In this document: positions 35,576 to 48,303 of the stretch, piece after piece
How positions within the stretch are numbered: the stretch's first letter is position 1
Layout: each line of letters opens with the position of its first letter
NCBI RefSeq assembly: GCF_034190915.1
Contig: NW_026947485.1
Location: 51,195,019-51,259,018, forward strand
Source: Cavia porcellus
Taxonomy: Eukaryota > Chordata > Mammalia > Rodentia > Caviidae
DNA: 64,000 nucleotides
Direction of reading: 5' to 3'
Program-made: the position numbers and the translations under genes
Notes under the pieces: generated by a model
The model's database searches: none
What the model was told of the DNA's origin: nothing
What the model saw: only the letters and a program-made list of their open reading frames with translations

Positions 35576-38545
35576 CACCAGAAGAGGTCATTGAATAATG
35601 AAATGAATGGGATGACAGCAATAAACACTTTTCTTCATCTATTGTCATTGCCTACTAGGCTCATCTCTAAGTGGTTAAGGTGACAAGGATGGAGGTTATG
35701 CAGGGGTTAAATAAAATTTTGTTCAACGCCTCTGTTCATGATCCAAATCGTTCATGAACAGAAGTGTTTATGAACTGAAGTATTACTGAATACTGGACCT
35801 TTTCCATATACACTTAGCTTAAGTATAGATTTGCCTTTCCTGCGTATAATCCTTCTGGCAAAGCTACTGTGTGTAGACTTACATAATGCCTCATTTATAG
35901 TCATGGTATTCGGCACAGCACCGGTACTGATCAAGGAATGAACTTTATGGCCAAAGAAGTACCACAATGGGCTCGTGCTTATGGTCTTACCATATTCCCC
36001 ACTACCAAGAAGCAGATGGACTGACAGAACTGTGGAACTACCTTTGGAAAATGGAATGGTAGTTCCATCTTCTGGCACTGTAGTGTGGTTCTGTAACTGT
36101 GGCACTGTAGTTGCCATAGTTAGGTGGCAATACCTTCAGAGCTTTGGGGCAAGATTCTCCAGGAGAATGTAAAAACTCTAAATCAGTGTCCAATATATGC
36201 TAATTTCCCCACTGGTCAAGATTTAGGACTCCAGGAATTAAGGGGAGGAAATAGGGATAGTATCATTCACCATTACTGTAGCATGCAAGCTAACACCTAG
36301 AGGATAACAGCAGAGATTAAAATGAATTTGTCTGAGCCAAATTTGGGTTAGCCTGTATCTTTCAGCCACTCCTACTGGTATTTTCAGTGACTCATTGCCA
36401 AAAGCATTCCTGATTACTCACCTTTTTCTAAGAAACTATTTGGAATAACGTTAGCATAAAATGCTTTCCAGATCTACTCTGGCCATCTGAAATTTTCAGC
36501 CACATTAGAAACTCGATGTCCATTCGGTCTGAAAAATCTCATTTGACCTGCTCCCTTCCCACACTTTCTCTCTCTGCTTTCATCCATCTCTAGTGTCTAG
36601 GAGTAGGTGTCTCCTTATTTTTCATTATCTCCACTAGTTCCTTTTTCTTAAAAAATCACAGGTTTTTGAAATATAAGGTCTGAGACTTTACCAGCCATTT
36701 CTACCTTAGTTTCCTACTTGTTTCTACCTTAGTTCCAATTTCCTATCAAATTCGGACATTGTTTCACATTATTTGATAAAACTAGCCCCAGCTCATTATT
36801 TACTTTGTTATTCTGGACCTCAATATATCCACTGGTGTTCATCCAATACTTGGACCTGTCCTTCTTAGTGTCCTCAAATACAAAACTCTTGTCCTCCATA
36901 CTACTCCCCTGTAACTGTGGGAGGAAAATCAGTGGGACTTGGCCAGCAAGTGTCTATTTAGAGCCCCAAACCCAGGTTTTTGAACTATATACCACAGTGC
37001 CTCACAGTCAATATTTATGGGAGAATCAACTCGAACATCTCTACATTCAATAGCAACTGACTCCAGTAAAGGTAACATTATGAGTTGCTTTTGTTACTGT
37101 CTGAAGGTCAAGATATCTTGGGGAGACATATCACTGAAGAAAAATCAATAGCAGCTTTTTATAAATGTCAGTGTAAAATGCCAATCAAAACAAGTATAAA
37201 AGGTTAATGACATTACTTCAAAATGCATAATTAAATAGGAGCTATAATGACGTTACCCATGAAAGCACAAAAAATTAGTCAAACCTATTTACTTACTTGA
37301 TAAATACATTTAAACATTCCACTTATCATGTTTTTCACATTGTGTTCTCAAAACACTCACATCCCTGTATTGTGGGTTCTTTTCATACATGTAAAGATTC
37401 AGTAAAATCACGATTATCTTTCAGCACTTAAATTAGATGTCAGGAAGGGCCAGAGCGTATCTGGTAAGAAGTTGTGGTAAAGAGCGTTTTTTATGGAGAC
37501 AATGATGGAGTCATATGTTTTCTAAGGAATTAAGTGAATACACCTAGAAGACAAGTTCAGGTATGCCAGGCTGAGACAAAGAATGAATACTGATCCTGGG
37601 TGGCAGCTTTTGGTAACCATGGTGAATCTGTATGAGTCTAAACACTACATGCTGGAAATTGCTTAAGAATGAGTCAATAATGAATCTCTTGCCTTTAGTG
37701 AAGCTGAGTGGAAATGTTTCAAATTCAGACTTGGAAAATTATGAAGACTTCAATCACAAAGGTTCCAGCTAGAGTTGATTAAAGAAAAAAATCCTCAGTC
37801 TCATTTCTAGAGAGAAAGAAGAAAAAAAACTGTGTAACAAATATGAAGGCCAATAACTCTTGAGAAAGATTTTTTAGTCGATTGAGTCACAAGAATCCAT
37901 TGATTTCTTAAAATTATCTTAAGGGTTAGGAGCAAAACTATTCTGATTAGAGATGAACAGGCGTATACAAACTTCACACAGTGCTACTGGTCTGATTCTT
38001 CCAATAAGGACAGTAATATACTATTACCTCAGTAGACTTCAGCAACTGACTATGAGTTTGAATTCCCTGGGGCTCAGGAAAGAAGTCTCTCTCTTTTCTT
38101 TCCTCATCCAACCTTTTTGCTCTCAGGTTACCACTGCCATTGAAAAAAACAGGAAAACAAGTCATTCTTTGCACTTTTTAATATCTGAGATGCCAGCTTC
38201 TATACAGAAAAGGTGATGACCTTTTCCTGCTTTGTGGGGTTACTGATGATTGTGTGCTCTGGGATTTTCTCCCTCCCAGTGTCCCGTATCTCTAGTAAGT
38301 CCTCTTCTTGACTCTTCTTGATGTGTCCTAAAAATTCTGTTTCTGGGACAAGTCAGAAAACCTACAAATTTACGAAAGGGTTAAATCCCTTATTTCAGTA
38401 TCAGGGACCCTCAGACCCAGCCTGGTGACAGTGTGTGCTTGGCCTCTGAAACACAGAACTCGTATGGGATTATGAGAAAAATTTCCATTAATTGATTCAA
38501 AGGAAATAATTAGAATGAATGGCTTAATGTACAAACCCAGATAAA
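35576..38545. other. Intergenic DNA, nothing recognised
   Basis: It contains a 121-codon open frame on the minus strand (35752-36117) over a stretch where TGGCACTGTAGT is repeated (about 36073 and 36100). It has no recognisable domain and I do not call it a gene. A 10-bp inverted repeat lies at 35732-35761. Confidence 0.4.
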
Positions 38546-39517
38546 ACTTTTATTATTTCTTTATATTTTCCCTATGTTCTCTGGAGAAGTCTTTAGAATT
38601 AAGAACAACAAAGAAATAAAAAAATGGCAGTGGTGAGGGAGATACATCTTAAATGCTAGAAGAAAAATAAGTCTTGTAGAACTTAATAACCACCTTACTC
38701 TTGTAAGAGAAAGTATTTGAAAAGTCTATTTTTATAAATCTAGCAATAAGAATGACCAAGGACCTTGAAAATCTCTCAACTATTGTGAGAAAGGTAGGCT
38801 ATTCAAAATGCTGGGCAAAATACATCTTCTACCATTTAATATAAAGGCAAATAAGCAAATATAAAGTAGTATTTATATGCTATCATTGATATTTTAATAT
38901 TAGCATTTAAAATTGTATGTAGAATTAGATTACTTCTTTTGATATGATGGCACATGCTCAAGGTCCAAAAGATAATTTTCCATGGCTGAGAATGGCACAG
39001 TGCAGAAGGAAAAAATGTGCTATCTGTGTACGTGTACACAGTGGGGGGCATAAAGAGAGGCACTATCTGACAGTGTGAGCTAGAAAACACACATGAAAAC
39101 CTAAATTCTCTTAGTTATATATCAGAAAATTATAAAACCCACTAAAATACTTCAGATTGAAGAAAAGAAAAAAGCTCCAATAAACCACACAAACGTCTAC
39201 ATCATTCACTGATATTAGGATAAAAACCTACACTAGTAGTCTCATTTGCTTCCTTTCTCACAATTACCGTGAAAAACTTTAGAAACCTGAAAAACAAGTC
39301 ACAAACTAAGTATGAGTCTTGTTAGGTTCACCTAAAGAGGTCTTTCCAAACTTCAATCAAAATGACAAAGAAGTAAAAAATGATAGTGGAGAGAAAGAAA
39401 AATTCCTGCATGACCAGAAAATAATTTAACTTAAAACAACTCTTCTATAATGAAGTCATTTTTCTGTCTGGTCAGATGTAGCCTCTTTTTGTCTGGGTAG
39501 TTTTTGTCCTAGGAGAC

Positions 39518-39532
39518 ACTGCCCCCTGCTGT
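39518..39532 (-). promoter_or_regulatory. CTCF-like motif downstream of TES
   Basis: The minus strand reads ACAGCAGGGGGCAGT, matching the CTCF core CCA(G/C)(C/T)AGRKGGC(A/G)(C/G) at all but the first C. It lies about 70 bp beyond the candidate TES polyadenylation signal, a plausible boundary position. Motif match only; occupancy is unknown. Confidence 0.4.
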
Positions 39533-39598
39533 AACAGATGCTTCAGTGCAGAAGACACTTTTGCTGGAAAAGGATGCACAAAGATAATTTTTAGAAAC

Positions 39599-39604
39599 TT
39601 TATT
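39599..39604 (-). terminator. TES: Candidate TES polyadenylation signal
   Basis: AATAAA on the minus strand, about 1.03 kb beyond the stop codon, which is in the range expected for a testin 3'UTR. Other AATAAA hexamers on this strand at 40510-40515 (about 120 nt past the stop) and 38549-38554 are alternatives. Choice between them is inference. Confidence 0.35.
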
Positions 39605-40636
39605 TTGAATATACATATCACTGATTCCATTCAATTTTCATAGTGCATAGCATGTATGGCAGTATATAGGGAAAAAGTAAACATCAGAAATACCCAACGA
39701 TGGAAGTATATTGGCAAAGACATTTTATATATCTATGAATGGGTTTAGAAATATCATAAGACAGAATATTAGATAAGATTAAGAAGCATGCAAAAAATCT
39801 CTTCAAACCATGGCTGGGAAGTGCAATAAGTACAAGATATAGTTTCTTGGGTATAAAAACTATACATATTCTTTGGATTAAAAATAATATTATAAATGAG
39901 TTTGGTTATATCTAGATAAATACCTATAAAAGTAAAAAGTGCGGATACCGCTATGCCACACGTGATAATGAAAGGCCACAGATGGAAGTTACCACTTTAC
40001 AAAGAGACTATAATGAGAGGTAGGATAAGTAAAATACAGAAAAATGCAATACAGAAAATGCCACTTTTACCTAAATCAGGAAACAACAAATGCACAGGCA
40101 TTAGAACAGCTCTACATACTATACTATATTTCTACATTCTCTGTTAAATTTAAAAAGAACTCACTGTGCTCAGCGAAGAAGATGATGCAATAAATGTAAA
40201 GCCTTGGCATTAGGGAAAATTCAATTTTATACATGAAGGGGAAAAAAGAATATAAAATTAGAAATGTTCATCTTTCCACCCAAGACACTAACTTTTGCTT
40301 TACACATACTGTTTTTGGCACCAATAGTCTAGGATATGAAGATTAAACTCAAACTTCCAATTCAAAGACTTCACATTTAGGAAACTAAGGCAAGCTAGAG
40401 GTCATCACCATTTTTAAATCAAATGTTTAATGAACGTTTTTGAGCTTAAGACAGAAAAACCTGATACGAAAAATAAAATCTTCTGGTTGCCTTTATAATA
40501 TTCTTTCTTTTTATTTTCTTCAAATTGCATTTTACAGTAGAAATGCAGACCACTTTGGATAGGCATGGTGTCAAAACTGCTTGGTGCTCCTAAGACACTT
40601 TGGATAGCATGGTGTCAAAATTGCTTGGTGTCTCTC
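39605..40636 (-). other. TES: Probable TES 3'UTR
   Basis: Minus-strand sequence after the TAG stop, taken to the candidate AATAAA at 39599. No open frame or young repeat interrupts it. Its first 90 bp contain most of an imperfect tandem duplication (40551-40642). The 3' limit is inferred. Confidence 0.45.
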
Positions 40637-40642
40637 CTAAGA
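40551..40642 (-). repeat. 47-bp tandem duplication at the TES stop codon
   Basis: Copy one spans 40551-40595 and copy two 40596-40642. Both contain CACTTTGGATAG, CATGGTGTCAAAA, TGCTTGGTG and CTCCTAAGA in plus orientation. They differ by one G, one C/T change and a TCT insertion. Copy two includes the last serine codon and the TAG stop (plus-strand CTAAGA at 40637-40642); copy one repeats that hexamer 47 bp further into the 3'UTR. Protein sequence is unaffected. Confidence 0.9.
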
Positions 40643-40825
40643 CATCATCTTCTTACACTCCACGGAACAGAAAACCATCCCTTCTACTGGCATGAACTTC
40701 TGCCCGATGAGACACTTGCTGCAGCAGGAGCACAGGAAGCACTCTGTGGATGCGTGCCAGCTAAAGTTGTTATAGGTCACCCGCTGCACTTCCGGGTCGA
40801 TGGCATTGTGGCATCCTTGACACAC
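40637..40825 (-). CDS. TES: TES exon 7 (last coding exon): LIM3 domain and stop
   Basis: Sixty-two codons ending in TAG, residues 360-421 of the 421-residue form. The acceptor reads CTGAGCAG before GTG TGT CAA. It encodes the third LIM domain, starting at [14 protein letters not shown], with zinc ligands in the order CxxC (CQGC), histidine in SWHAS, then CFLC, CSKC and the final C in CSVEC; the C-terminus is KKMMS. In the testin family LIM3 is the part that binds the EVH1 domain of Mena and also takes part in an intramolecular contact with the N-terminal half. Phase 0 joins exon 6 without loss. Recognition as TES is secure because the whole domain matches vertebrate testin almost residue for residue. 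Confidence 0.97.
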
Positions 40826-41714
40826 CTGCTCAGGAGCAATACAGATAAAGAGAAGAGAGAGAGTGATCAGACAGCAGTAGTGACAATTTTACCATAAGAC
40901 AGGTGGTAAATTAAGACAGAATAACTCAGAAACACACTGAGAGAGACCTTCCAGTTAATCTTTTCAGCCAGCAACCATTAAAAGGGTCTATATGCCAGAC
41001 ACTGTGAGATAAAGGCCACATGGGTAATCGGAAGAAAGTCTTGAAGGCAAATTGTAAAACAGCACATTTACTTTCAGCATATTCTATTAACTGGCATATT
41101 AATCATTATAAAGAAGTTTATTAGGTGACTTTTTCTCATTCATTAAAGCTTTCAAGTAGTAATCTGTCTTACCTATGACACATGAGATTATTAACGCCAC
41201 TAATTTCTAGAGCGTAGTAAATTAAAACATGTTCAAAGTAATTAAGGATTCAATTAAAAATACTGACAGTTTGAGAATAATGAGTTTGCACTAAAAATAT
41301 AACTTGTAGTTAATTGGCTTCTGTTCTGTCATAAGATCAGTCATAATTTATGTATGATCTAATAATGTACATTAATTCTTATATTCTCTGCCACTCAGTA
41401 TGTTATATTGATATACACATGATGCACACACACACATATATATACATATGCATACACATATACACACAATTTTCGTAATTGAACATGCATATAGAAACTT
41501 TTAAAAATTCTTCTATATTATAGCAGAAAAGAGAAAAACTAACCTATTGAGACTCTCAAAACACTGAGTAGTCCCACATGCCTTTTTATTTATAAGTGCT
41601 AAATAAATGTGAATTTCTAGTCCTTATTTTATAACAAGTAAAAAATTAGTATTATCTAGTATAAGCTGACAATAGCTAATCATTTTTTGACTATACAAGG
41701 GCTCAAGTTTTATT

Positions 41715-41935
41715 TTTAAAAAGCAAAACAGAAAAAAGAATAGAAGTAATACAGAATTTCAAGAAAATAACAGTAAGAAATCAACACTAGTTAATGTATC
41801 ACACATTGTTATCTTAGAAGTAGTTGCTTAAGTTACAAAATCAAGGCATTAAAATGAACAGACAATCAAACAATGACAGCACAAACTATTCTTTTGATGA
41901 GCTAACAGAACTAGCAGTATGGTTATCTATCTTGC
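41715..41935 (-). repeat. L1 3'UTR segment in TES intron 6
   Basis: ACAGAATTTCAAGAAAATAA, CATTGTTATCTTAGAAGTAGT, CAATCAAACAATGACAGCAC and TTTTGATGAGCTAACAGAAC closely match the reverse complement of 19181-19410, the tail of the L1 at 17.4-19.4 kb. It is in TES sense orientation. Confidence 0.7.
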
Positions 41936-43557
41936 ACACTTAACCATGCATAAAGTTGTATTATATGTGTATACCTACAAGTTGTTCTTTCCTTTTGAGG
42001 ACTTTCCCTTTCATTATTACAATATCTACTGTACATTTTGGATCTTATTATTCTTTCAGTTTTTCATTATTACTATTTATATTTGGTTTCTTAATGTCAG
42101 TTTCAGAAACTACTGGAAAGGTGGGGAGTGGTAGGTTGAAGAGGATCATTGGGCCTGGACATTCTCAATTGAAAAGACTTCAGAGAGTGGCTACTACTCA
42201 GCAGGTAAACTGGCTTCGGAAGGGAAGTGAGGCCCTGTTACAATTCTATTGAAGATCTACAATATACCTTCAGTGTTTTTAGAGCTACACTGCTTCTAAT
42301 TATAGAAAGTACATCAGTTCCATAATCTAAAAGTTACATGAACTCAGCTTCCCATTGGAAACAATAGCGATGCTTTGTTTGGGCGATTGATAGACTATCA
42401 TTGAATTTAATATAATTACAAGCACAAAATTTATTATAATTAAAAGCACACTCCCAACTTGTAGCTGAATCAAATAAACAATGGCTTTTCCATTTATTTT
42501 TCATAGCTTTCCCATTCATTTCAGATGTTGTAGTTTTCTACATTCATACTAAACTTTTAAAACTTGTTTGAAAGAAACAGAAGCCTTTCATATCTAATGT
42601 TTCATTCCCTTACTTTCAGACTATAATCTACCTTCTTTCCTTTTTTCTCATTCCTGTAATACTATTTGTGGACCTCTGTATAGTTATTATTAACCATATA
42701 CCTTTATTCTCCATTCATTGGAAAAAAAGATAACTACTGTTCAATTACATGTGGAATGTAAAAAATTAGGTTAAAAACAACAAAAGAGCATGTAACGTAG
42801 AGAATTTAAGAGTTTGCAACACTTACAGTTTTACCAATAATTTGTCACTCACCACTACCCTCATATATAATTCCAGAAAAAAATCTTCAGTTATCTACTT
42901 CTTCAAATATATCAAAGCTGCCAACCTGCAATACAGACCTGGATACTGCAGGAGCTTTTCTGCTCTGCACTAGATCTCCTGTTCTTAAACTTCCCATATT
43001 TTAACAGTTATTTCCTTCGATCTTTTTTCCTCTGGTGTAAAAACAGGGTGTGACACTGCTAGTGGTTTCTCTGGTAGGATGTGAAACCTCATCTATGTGA
43101 ATCTTGGGGCAGCCTTGAAATTCCAGTGTTTATGCAGAAGCAAACTAAGGGAATGTCCCATTTTCCTCTGTCCAGTTAATTTTATCTTTGTCTCTCTCTC
43201 AGATTCAAAGATTGAAGCAGATCAATGTTCTGAACTATCTGAAGGTCAAAATTTCACATCACATATTAAACTGCATACACAGAAGTCTGCCATCATACGG
43301 GTTTGTTCAGGGGTTAGGAAGACACATTCATTTTAACACTAGACAGAGGCCAATGGTATTATCCTGTTGAGAAAGTGAACATGCTAAAGGAAACGATGAA
43401 ATTACATATGAAATTAAAATACATATGAAATTAAAATACATATGAAATTAAATATGGGAATTCTGTTTAAAAAAATTCTGTGGTTATCTCATTCTGTTAA
43501 TTAGACAGTGCAATAGACAGGATTTGTAATTGCTAAGTAAAGCAGTTTCATCTGTTT

Positions 43558-43665
43558 AAACCTTTATTCAATAAATACTTACTGATCACTTACTAAGTTG
43601 TTCTAATAGTGGGAATACAGCAGAAAAAGGCAGGAAAAACCTTGGTTTCAGAGATTCTATATTAT
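43558..43665 (-). repeat. L2-like ancient LINE fragment
   Basis: TTTATTCAATAAATACTTAC, then TGATCACTTACTAAG and GGGAATACAGCAGAAAAAGG fit antisense L2 3' text (attcaacaaatatttattgag; ggatacagcagtgaac). Confidence 0.5.
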
Positions 43666-44938
43666 AGTCCTTAAGAACAAGGCTGCATGTCTGTTACAGT
43701 TTAGATGTTCCATGAAGGCCAGCTGATGGGTTTTGGGAAAATGACTGGTTCGTGGTGCCTCTAACTGATGATGCTAATTTAATGGCCTCCTTGGAAGGTG
43801 ATGGAAACAAGGTGGAGCCTGAAAGCAGGTCATGGGGAGGTGACCTTGTAGATAACTTTGTCTCTAGTCTGGACCTCTCAGGTTCTTCTCATTTTTGTCT
43901 GCCTACTGGCTGCTGTTAGATCAGTAGTTTTCCTTTGCAATGCCCATTTACATTTCCATCTTGGTACAGGGAGGTCTAAAAGCTATGAAGTCGCTGAGTA
44001 AGGACTGAAAACCTCCAAAACTATAAATGAGCTGACTGAAGAGTTGATGTCAGATATTCTGTAAAAGTGAAAGAAGCCAACAAAGAAAATCGGCGAAAGA
44101 AGTAGGACTGTGGTTCTGACTATACCTGACCTCTGTAACTGTTTCTCTGATTATCTGACCTTATCTGACTGCAAAACCTAAATGTTTCACAAGTCTTTGG
44201 AACTGATCTGTTGGAAAAATTTGGAAAGGTTTGGAGGAGGGGAAAAAAGCTCTAGAATGTTATAAATGAAACTTAATGAGTGATAGCTTCGAAAAATAAG
44301 AATGCTCACAGGAATGCAAAGAGAATTAGACTAGAGGTCCCCCATGGTACCTTCTAGCAAGTAACTTTTCTGCAATTTGTCCATGCCCCGAAACATTATG
44401 GGAAGCTAAATGTAAAAGTACTTGACTACGTAATCTGGTGAAGCAATCTCAAGGCAGCACAGGATTCAGGCAGTACCAAGGGTATTGCTGGCTGCTTTTG
44501 GTCAAGTTTACAGTGAGAATTGGAAGCAAAAAACAGTGTGCAAAGATATGAAAAACCTGCCACTTGAACAGAAAAGTTACTGAAGAGATCGGTACTACTA
44601 AAAATAAGCAAAATTACTTGGTACAAGGATAACTGAAAAATGCCTTGAGAGAATCTCAGCAGTTGGTCACACTCTATAGAACATAGGTTGATGGATATCA
44701 TGTACAAACTCCTTGGAAAGATACTGCTTTGGGCAGAGAGCATCTTTGGGGACCTTATTTGCACAACACCTAGGAAGTCATTTCCTCAAGAGTCATTTCA
44801 CTATGTTCACTTGTCCAAGTAGGCAGAGGCTACTGCAGCTGTGGTCTGAGGAGGCCTGGTTACTGCTGGCACTGGCAGAACTGTGGCATGTTACACGTTG
44901 CTGGTTTTGTAGGCAAGTAGCATGTAAAAGCTAATGGG

Positions 44939-47154
44939 TATTATGGTTTGTGTTTAGTTATCACTCAAAGCCTCATGCAGTCATGTGGGTAGGCTTCTAG
45001 CATTTGTGACTGATTCATGGTCGAATGCAATGCTGGGATTATAGGTGTGAGTGCTTCATCCATGGTGGGTGGCCTCCATGTAATATAAGGGACAAAACTG
45101 TCTTCTCTGCATGTTCCTCCCATTTTGTTCTTGTTGCTTCTGCTCTTTTCTGCTCTCATAAACTGCTGCCCTCTGCCAAGAGCCACCCCGCCAGTTGATT
45201 ATGGACTGAAACCTCGAAAAACTGTAAACTAAATAAATCAATCTTTCCTTAATTTTGGGCACCAGGTATTTTGTCTCAGTAACAAGAGAAAAGTAAGCCA
45301 GATAGAATTTGATACTAGAGAAGTGGGGTCAGTGCTGACTGTACCTGACCATGTGGTTTAACAGCCTGTGGGAATGGCCTGTGGGAAGATTCTGGAAAGG
45401 TTCAGAGATGTTTCCTGAAAGTAGCACTGATATACTTTAGGTTGTTCTGCATGGAAGATTCTGGTGAGAGCTCATAAGACCAGAAAGCTGATAGAAATCC
45501 TACCAGTAAAGACCAGGCTCAGGAAATATCTGCTGGAAAGGACTGCATTGGCTGTTGGGAGTCCAGATAATATGTGTTATGGCTTGGCAGAAAGTTTGTC
45601 TGCATTTTGCTCATGTCCAGAGACTGCCTGAGACCAAAATTAAGGGAAGTGGACTAATTATTCTGGAAGAAGAAATTTCAAGGCAGTCAAATTTGAGACA
45701 ATTGCATGGCTATTGTTGGGGGTTTTTAGCCAGATTTATGTGGTGAATCAAGAACAAAGAGTCCAGCAGAATGATTTAAAACGTTATGAGTTTGGTCAGA
45801 AAGAAAACTCCAGTAAAGCTGTGGACTTCAAAGATAGAGTTGAGCTCTTGACTGCTGAGAAGAAACAGGAGAATAGAAAAGATGGCATGGAAGCATCATG
45901 AGAAGTAGCAAGTTTCCACTCTTTGCCATCTCAGAACTGCAAAGATAAAGGGCTTTGCTTTGAGGAGAAAGCCGAAAAGCACCAGGTTCCAAAATGGTGG
46001 CAGCTGCACCAGACTCCAAAACAGCAGTGGCAACACCAGGTTCCATGATGGTGGCAGCCTAGAGAATTTATTCCTTGGAACTGGATTCGGAATGCCCCAG
46101 CAATTTAGGTACTTGAGCCCTATAGCCAAGAAAGAAGAAAGCCTAGGTATTGCTCCGGTTGGCAGTATACCTCGGCATCATTCATATGGCACTGGTTTTA
46201 GGTGTATGCAGAATGCAAGAGTTCTGAGGTTAAAAGGCTTCCACCCAAATTGCGCAGAAGGTGTGGGAGCACTGAGAGGGCAAGGTGTAAAGCTGTGAAG
46301 TCCAAAGTGCACTGGAGACCCCAGAATCTTGGAGGAGCCAGGAATGTGGATCATCTAAGGAAACCTGCAAGGAGGGAGCAAAGACAGTCTATGGCAAAGC
46401 CATGGGAGCTACAACCACTGGAAGTGCCATAGGGCTGGAACCATGCAAGCCTTTTGGAGTTCACAATTTGCCATAGATTGCTTTGGATGTTGCACATGGA
46501 ATGATAAGGACTTAATATTTGCTGGATGTTGGAGTTGCTTTGGTCCCAATCTTTTGTATCCACATTTGTACCTTTTGGAATAGTAATATTTATATTGTGT
46601 CATGGAATATTGGAAGTGTTTAACTTTATTGTCATTTATACAGGGGGTTATAGCTAAAAATTTGCCTTAGATCTCTGAGGAGACTTGGAATTTTCAGCAA
46701 TGCTGAAACTGTTAGGACCTTGGTAACTAAATGTCTTTTGCCTAAGGGATGTGCACGAATCTTTGTGGGTCCAAGGGTAGAATGGTAAGTTTTGTGTTTA
46801 GATGCTCCCCTAGAGCCTCATACAGTCAAGGGGGTAGGTTTCTAGAATTTGTGATCAATTCATGGTCCAATGCTGGGATTATGGGTATGAGTGCTACACT
46901 CACCTTATGGTGGGTAGCCTACATACAGTACAAGGGACAAAAAGAGTCTCCCCTGCACACACTTCCCTTTTTGCTCTTGTTGCTTTTACCGTTTTCTGTT
47001 ACTATGAACTGTTGCTCTCTGCCATGAGCCAACTTGCCTTGGAGCAAACTGATTATGGACTGAAACCTCCACAAATTGAACTAAACAAACCTTTCCTTCC
47101 TTAATTTTGGGCAGTGGATATTTTGTCTAAGCAACAAGAAAAAAGTAACCAACA
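44939..47154 (+). mobile_element. Complete MaLR-like element (LTR-internal-LTR), nested
   Basis: The 5' LTR (44939-45302, about 364 bp) and 3' LTR (46783-47154, about 372 bp) share GTGTTTAG, CAATGCTGGGATTAT, GTGAGTGCT/ATGAGTGCT, GATTATGGACTGAAACCTC, AACTAAA and GTCT.AG.AACAAGA in order. About 1.48 kb of internal sequence lies between, opening with GAATTTGATACTAGAGAAGT, as MaLR internal regions do just after the primer-binding site, and closing with purine-rich AAGGGTAGAA. A perfect 5-bp target duplication, ATGGG, brackets the element (44934-44938 and 47155-47159). Small open frames inside (up to 112 codons) show no retroviral domains. Mobilisation would have needed proteins from elsewhere. 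Confidence 0.8.
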
Positions 47155-48129
47155 ATGGGGTCATAGAGGTTTCCACTGATTTCAAAGAACAGCTTGGGAG
47201 GCCAGACACTATGTGAAGGGTCAGAATGTTTACAGACAGTGTTTGAAATGGCACTGCATGTAGCTGCATGGGTGAAAGGTATACTGGAGACTCCAGTAAC
47301 TTGGAGATGTCAGGAATATGGAATGTAAACCAAGGAAAATTGAAGGTAGTGAGTTGAGCCAGTCTGAGTGAGGCCATACAGTGTCAAGCGGCAAGGTTGT
47401 ACAGACAGCTTTTGGAGCTCAAATCACGCCACCATATGCCCAAATGCTGGACATAAGCTATAGGATTTCACATTTGCCTGATGGTTCTAGGTCTTATTTG
47501 GTCCAATTCCTTCTCTTTATGCCCTTATTTCTCCCTTTTGGAGTAGCAACGTTTACCTTGTATCATTATATGTTGGAAATATGCGTTTTGGTTTTTTTTT
47601 AATTTTTAAGGAAGCTCACAACTAAGAATCTGCTTTCAGTCTTAGAGCACACTTTAGATTTGAACTTCGGAGCAATGCTGGAACTGTTAAGACTTTGGTG
47701 ACTTCTGCAGATGGACTCAGTACATCTTTGCATTTATAAAATGGACATCTGGCTTCTTGGGACCTGGGGTGAAATATTATGATTTGGATCTAATATGTCC
47801 CCAACTGCCACCTGATGGGCTCTGAGGAAGTGATGGCATCATGAAACCTCTAACTTCATCAGTTCATGAACTCAGTAATCTGAAGATGGGGTCTAGTTGA
47901 AGGAAGCAGATCATGGGGGCATAACTTTGGGGTTTACATATGGTCTCCAGCCTCTTCCTATCAAGCTCATTCCCTTTCTCTTTGCTTTCTCACTGCCTTG
48001 AGGTGAGAAATTTTCCTCTGTAATGCCCTCTGCCACCATGTTTCTGCTCCACCACAGGCTTGTTAAGACAGCTGACCAAGACTGAAACATCTAAAACTAT
48101 GAGTAACAATAAATCTTGCTTTCTAGATG

Positions 48130-48303
48130 TCCTGATGGTGAACCTTTTAGAGACCACATACCCAAACTGCAATCTAAAACCTACTTATCTGTCACCAAGT
48201 GCCAACACTGTGATTAAATCTGTCATACAACTTGTGTGACATCATTCCAGGGAGGGCTCTTCATGTTTCCTGGAACATTCATGTCACAGGTTCACCATCA
48301 CTG
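48130..48303. mobile_element. 174-bp hAT-type miniature element in an LTR
   Basis: Ends are inverted repeats: TGATGGTGAACCT near the left edge and GGTTCACCATCACTG at the right. AACCTTTTAGAGA at the left is shared with the 80-bp element at 3220. The interior has CCCAAACTGCAATCTAAAAC and AGTGCCAACACTGTG. It splits a MaLR 3' LTR, whose text continues on each side. The 8-bp target duplication is poorly preserved. Resembles rodent URR1-like elements (from memory). Confidence 0.65.

Noticed and set aside
35752..36117. 121-codon minus-strand open frame
   Set aside because: Overlaps short internal repeats (TGGCACTGTAGT) and matches no family I know; no supporting exon structure.
45960..46298. 112-codon open frame in intron 6 with repeated Arg/Thr-rich phrases
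   Set aside because: Lies in the internal region of a MaLR-like element and reflects short internal repeats (CCAGGTTCCAAAATGGTGG type); no retroviral domain is visible.
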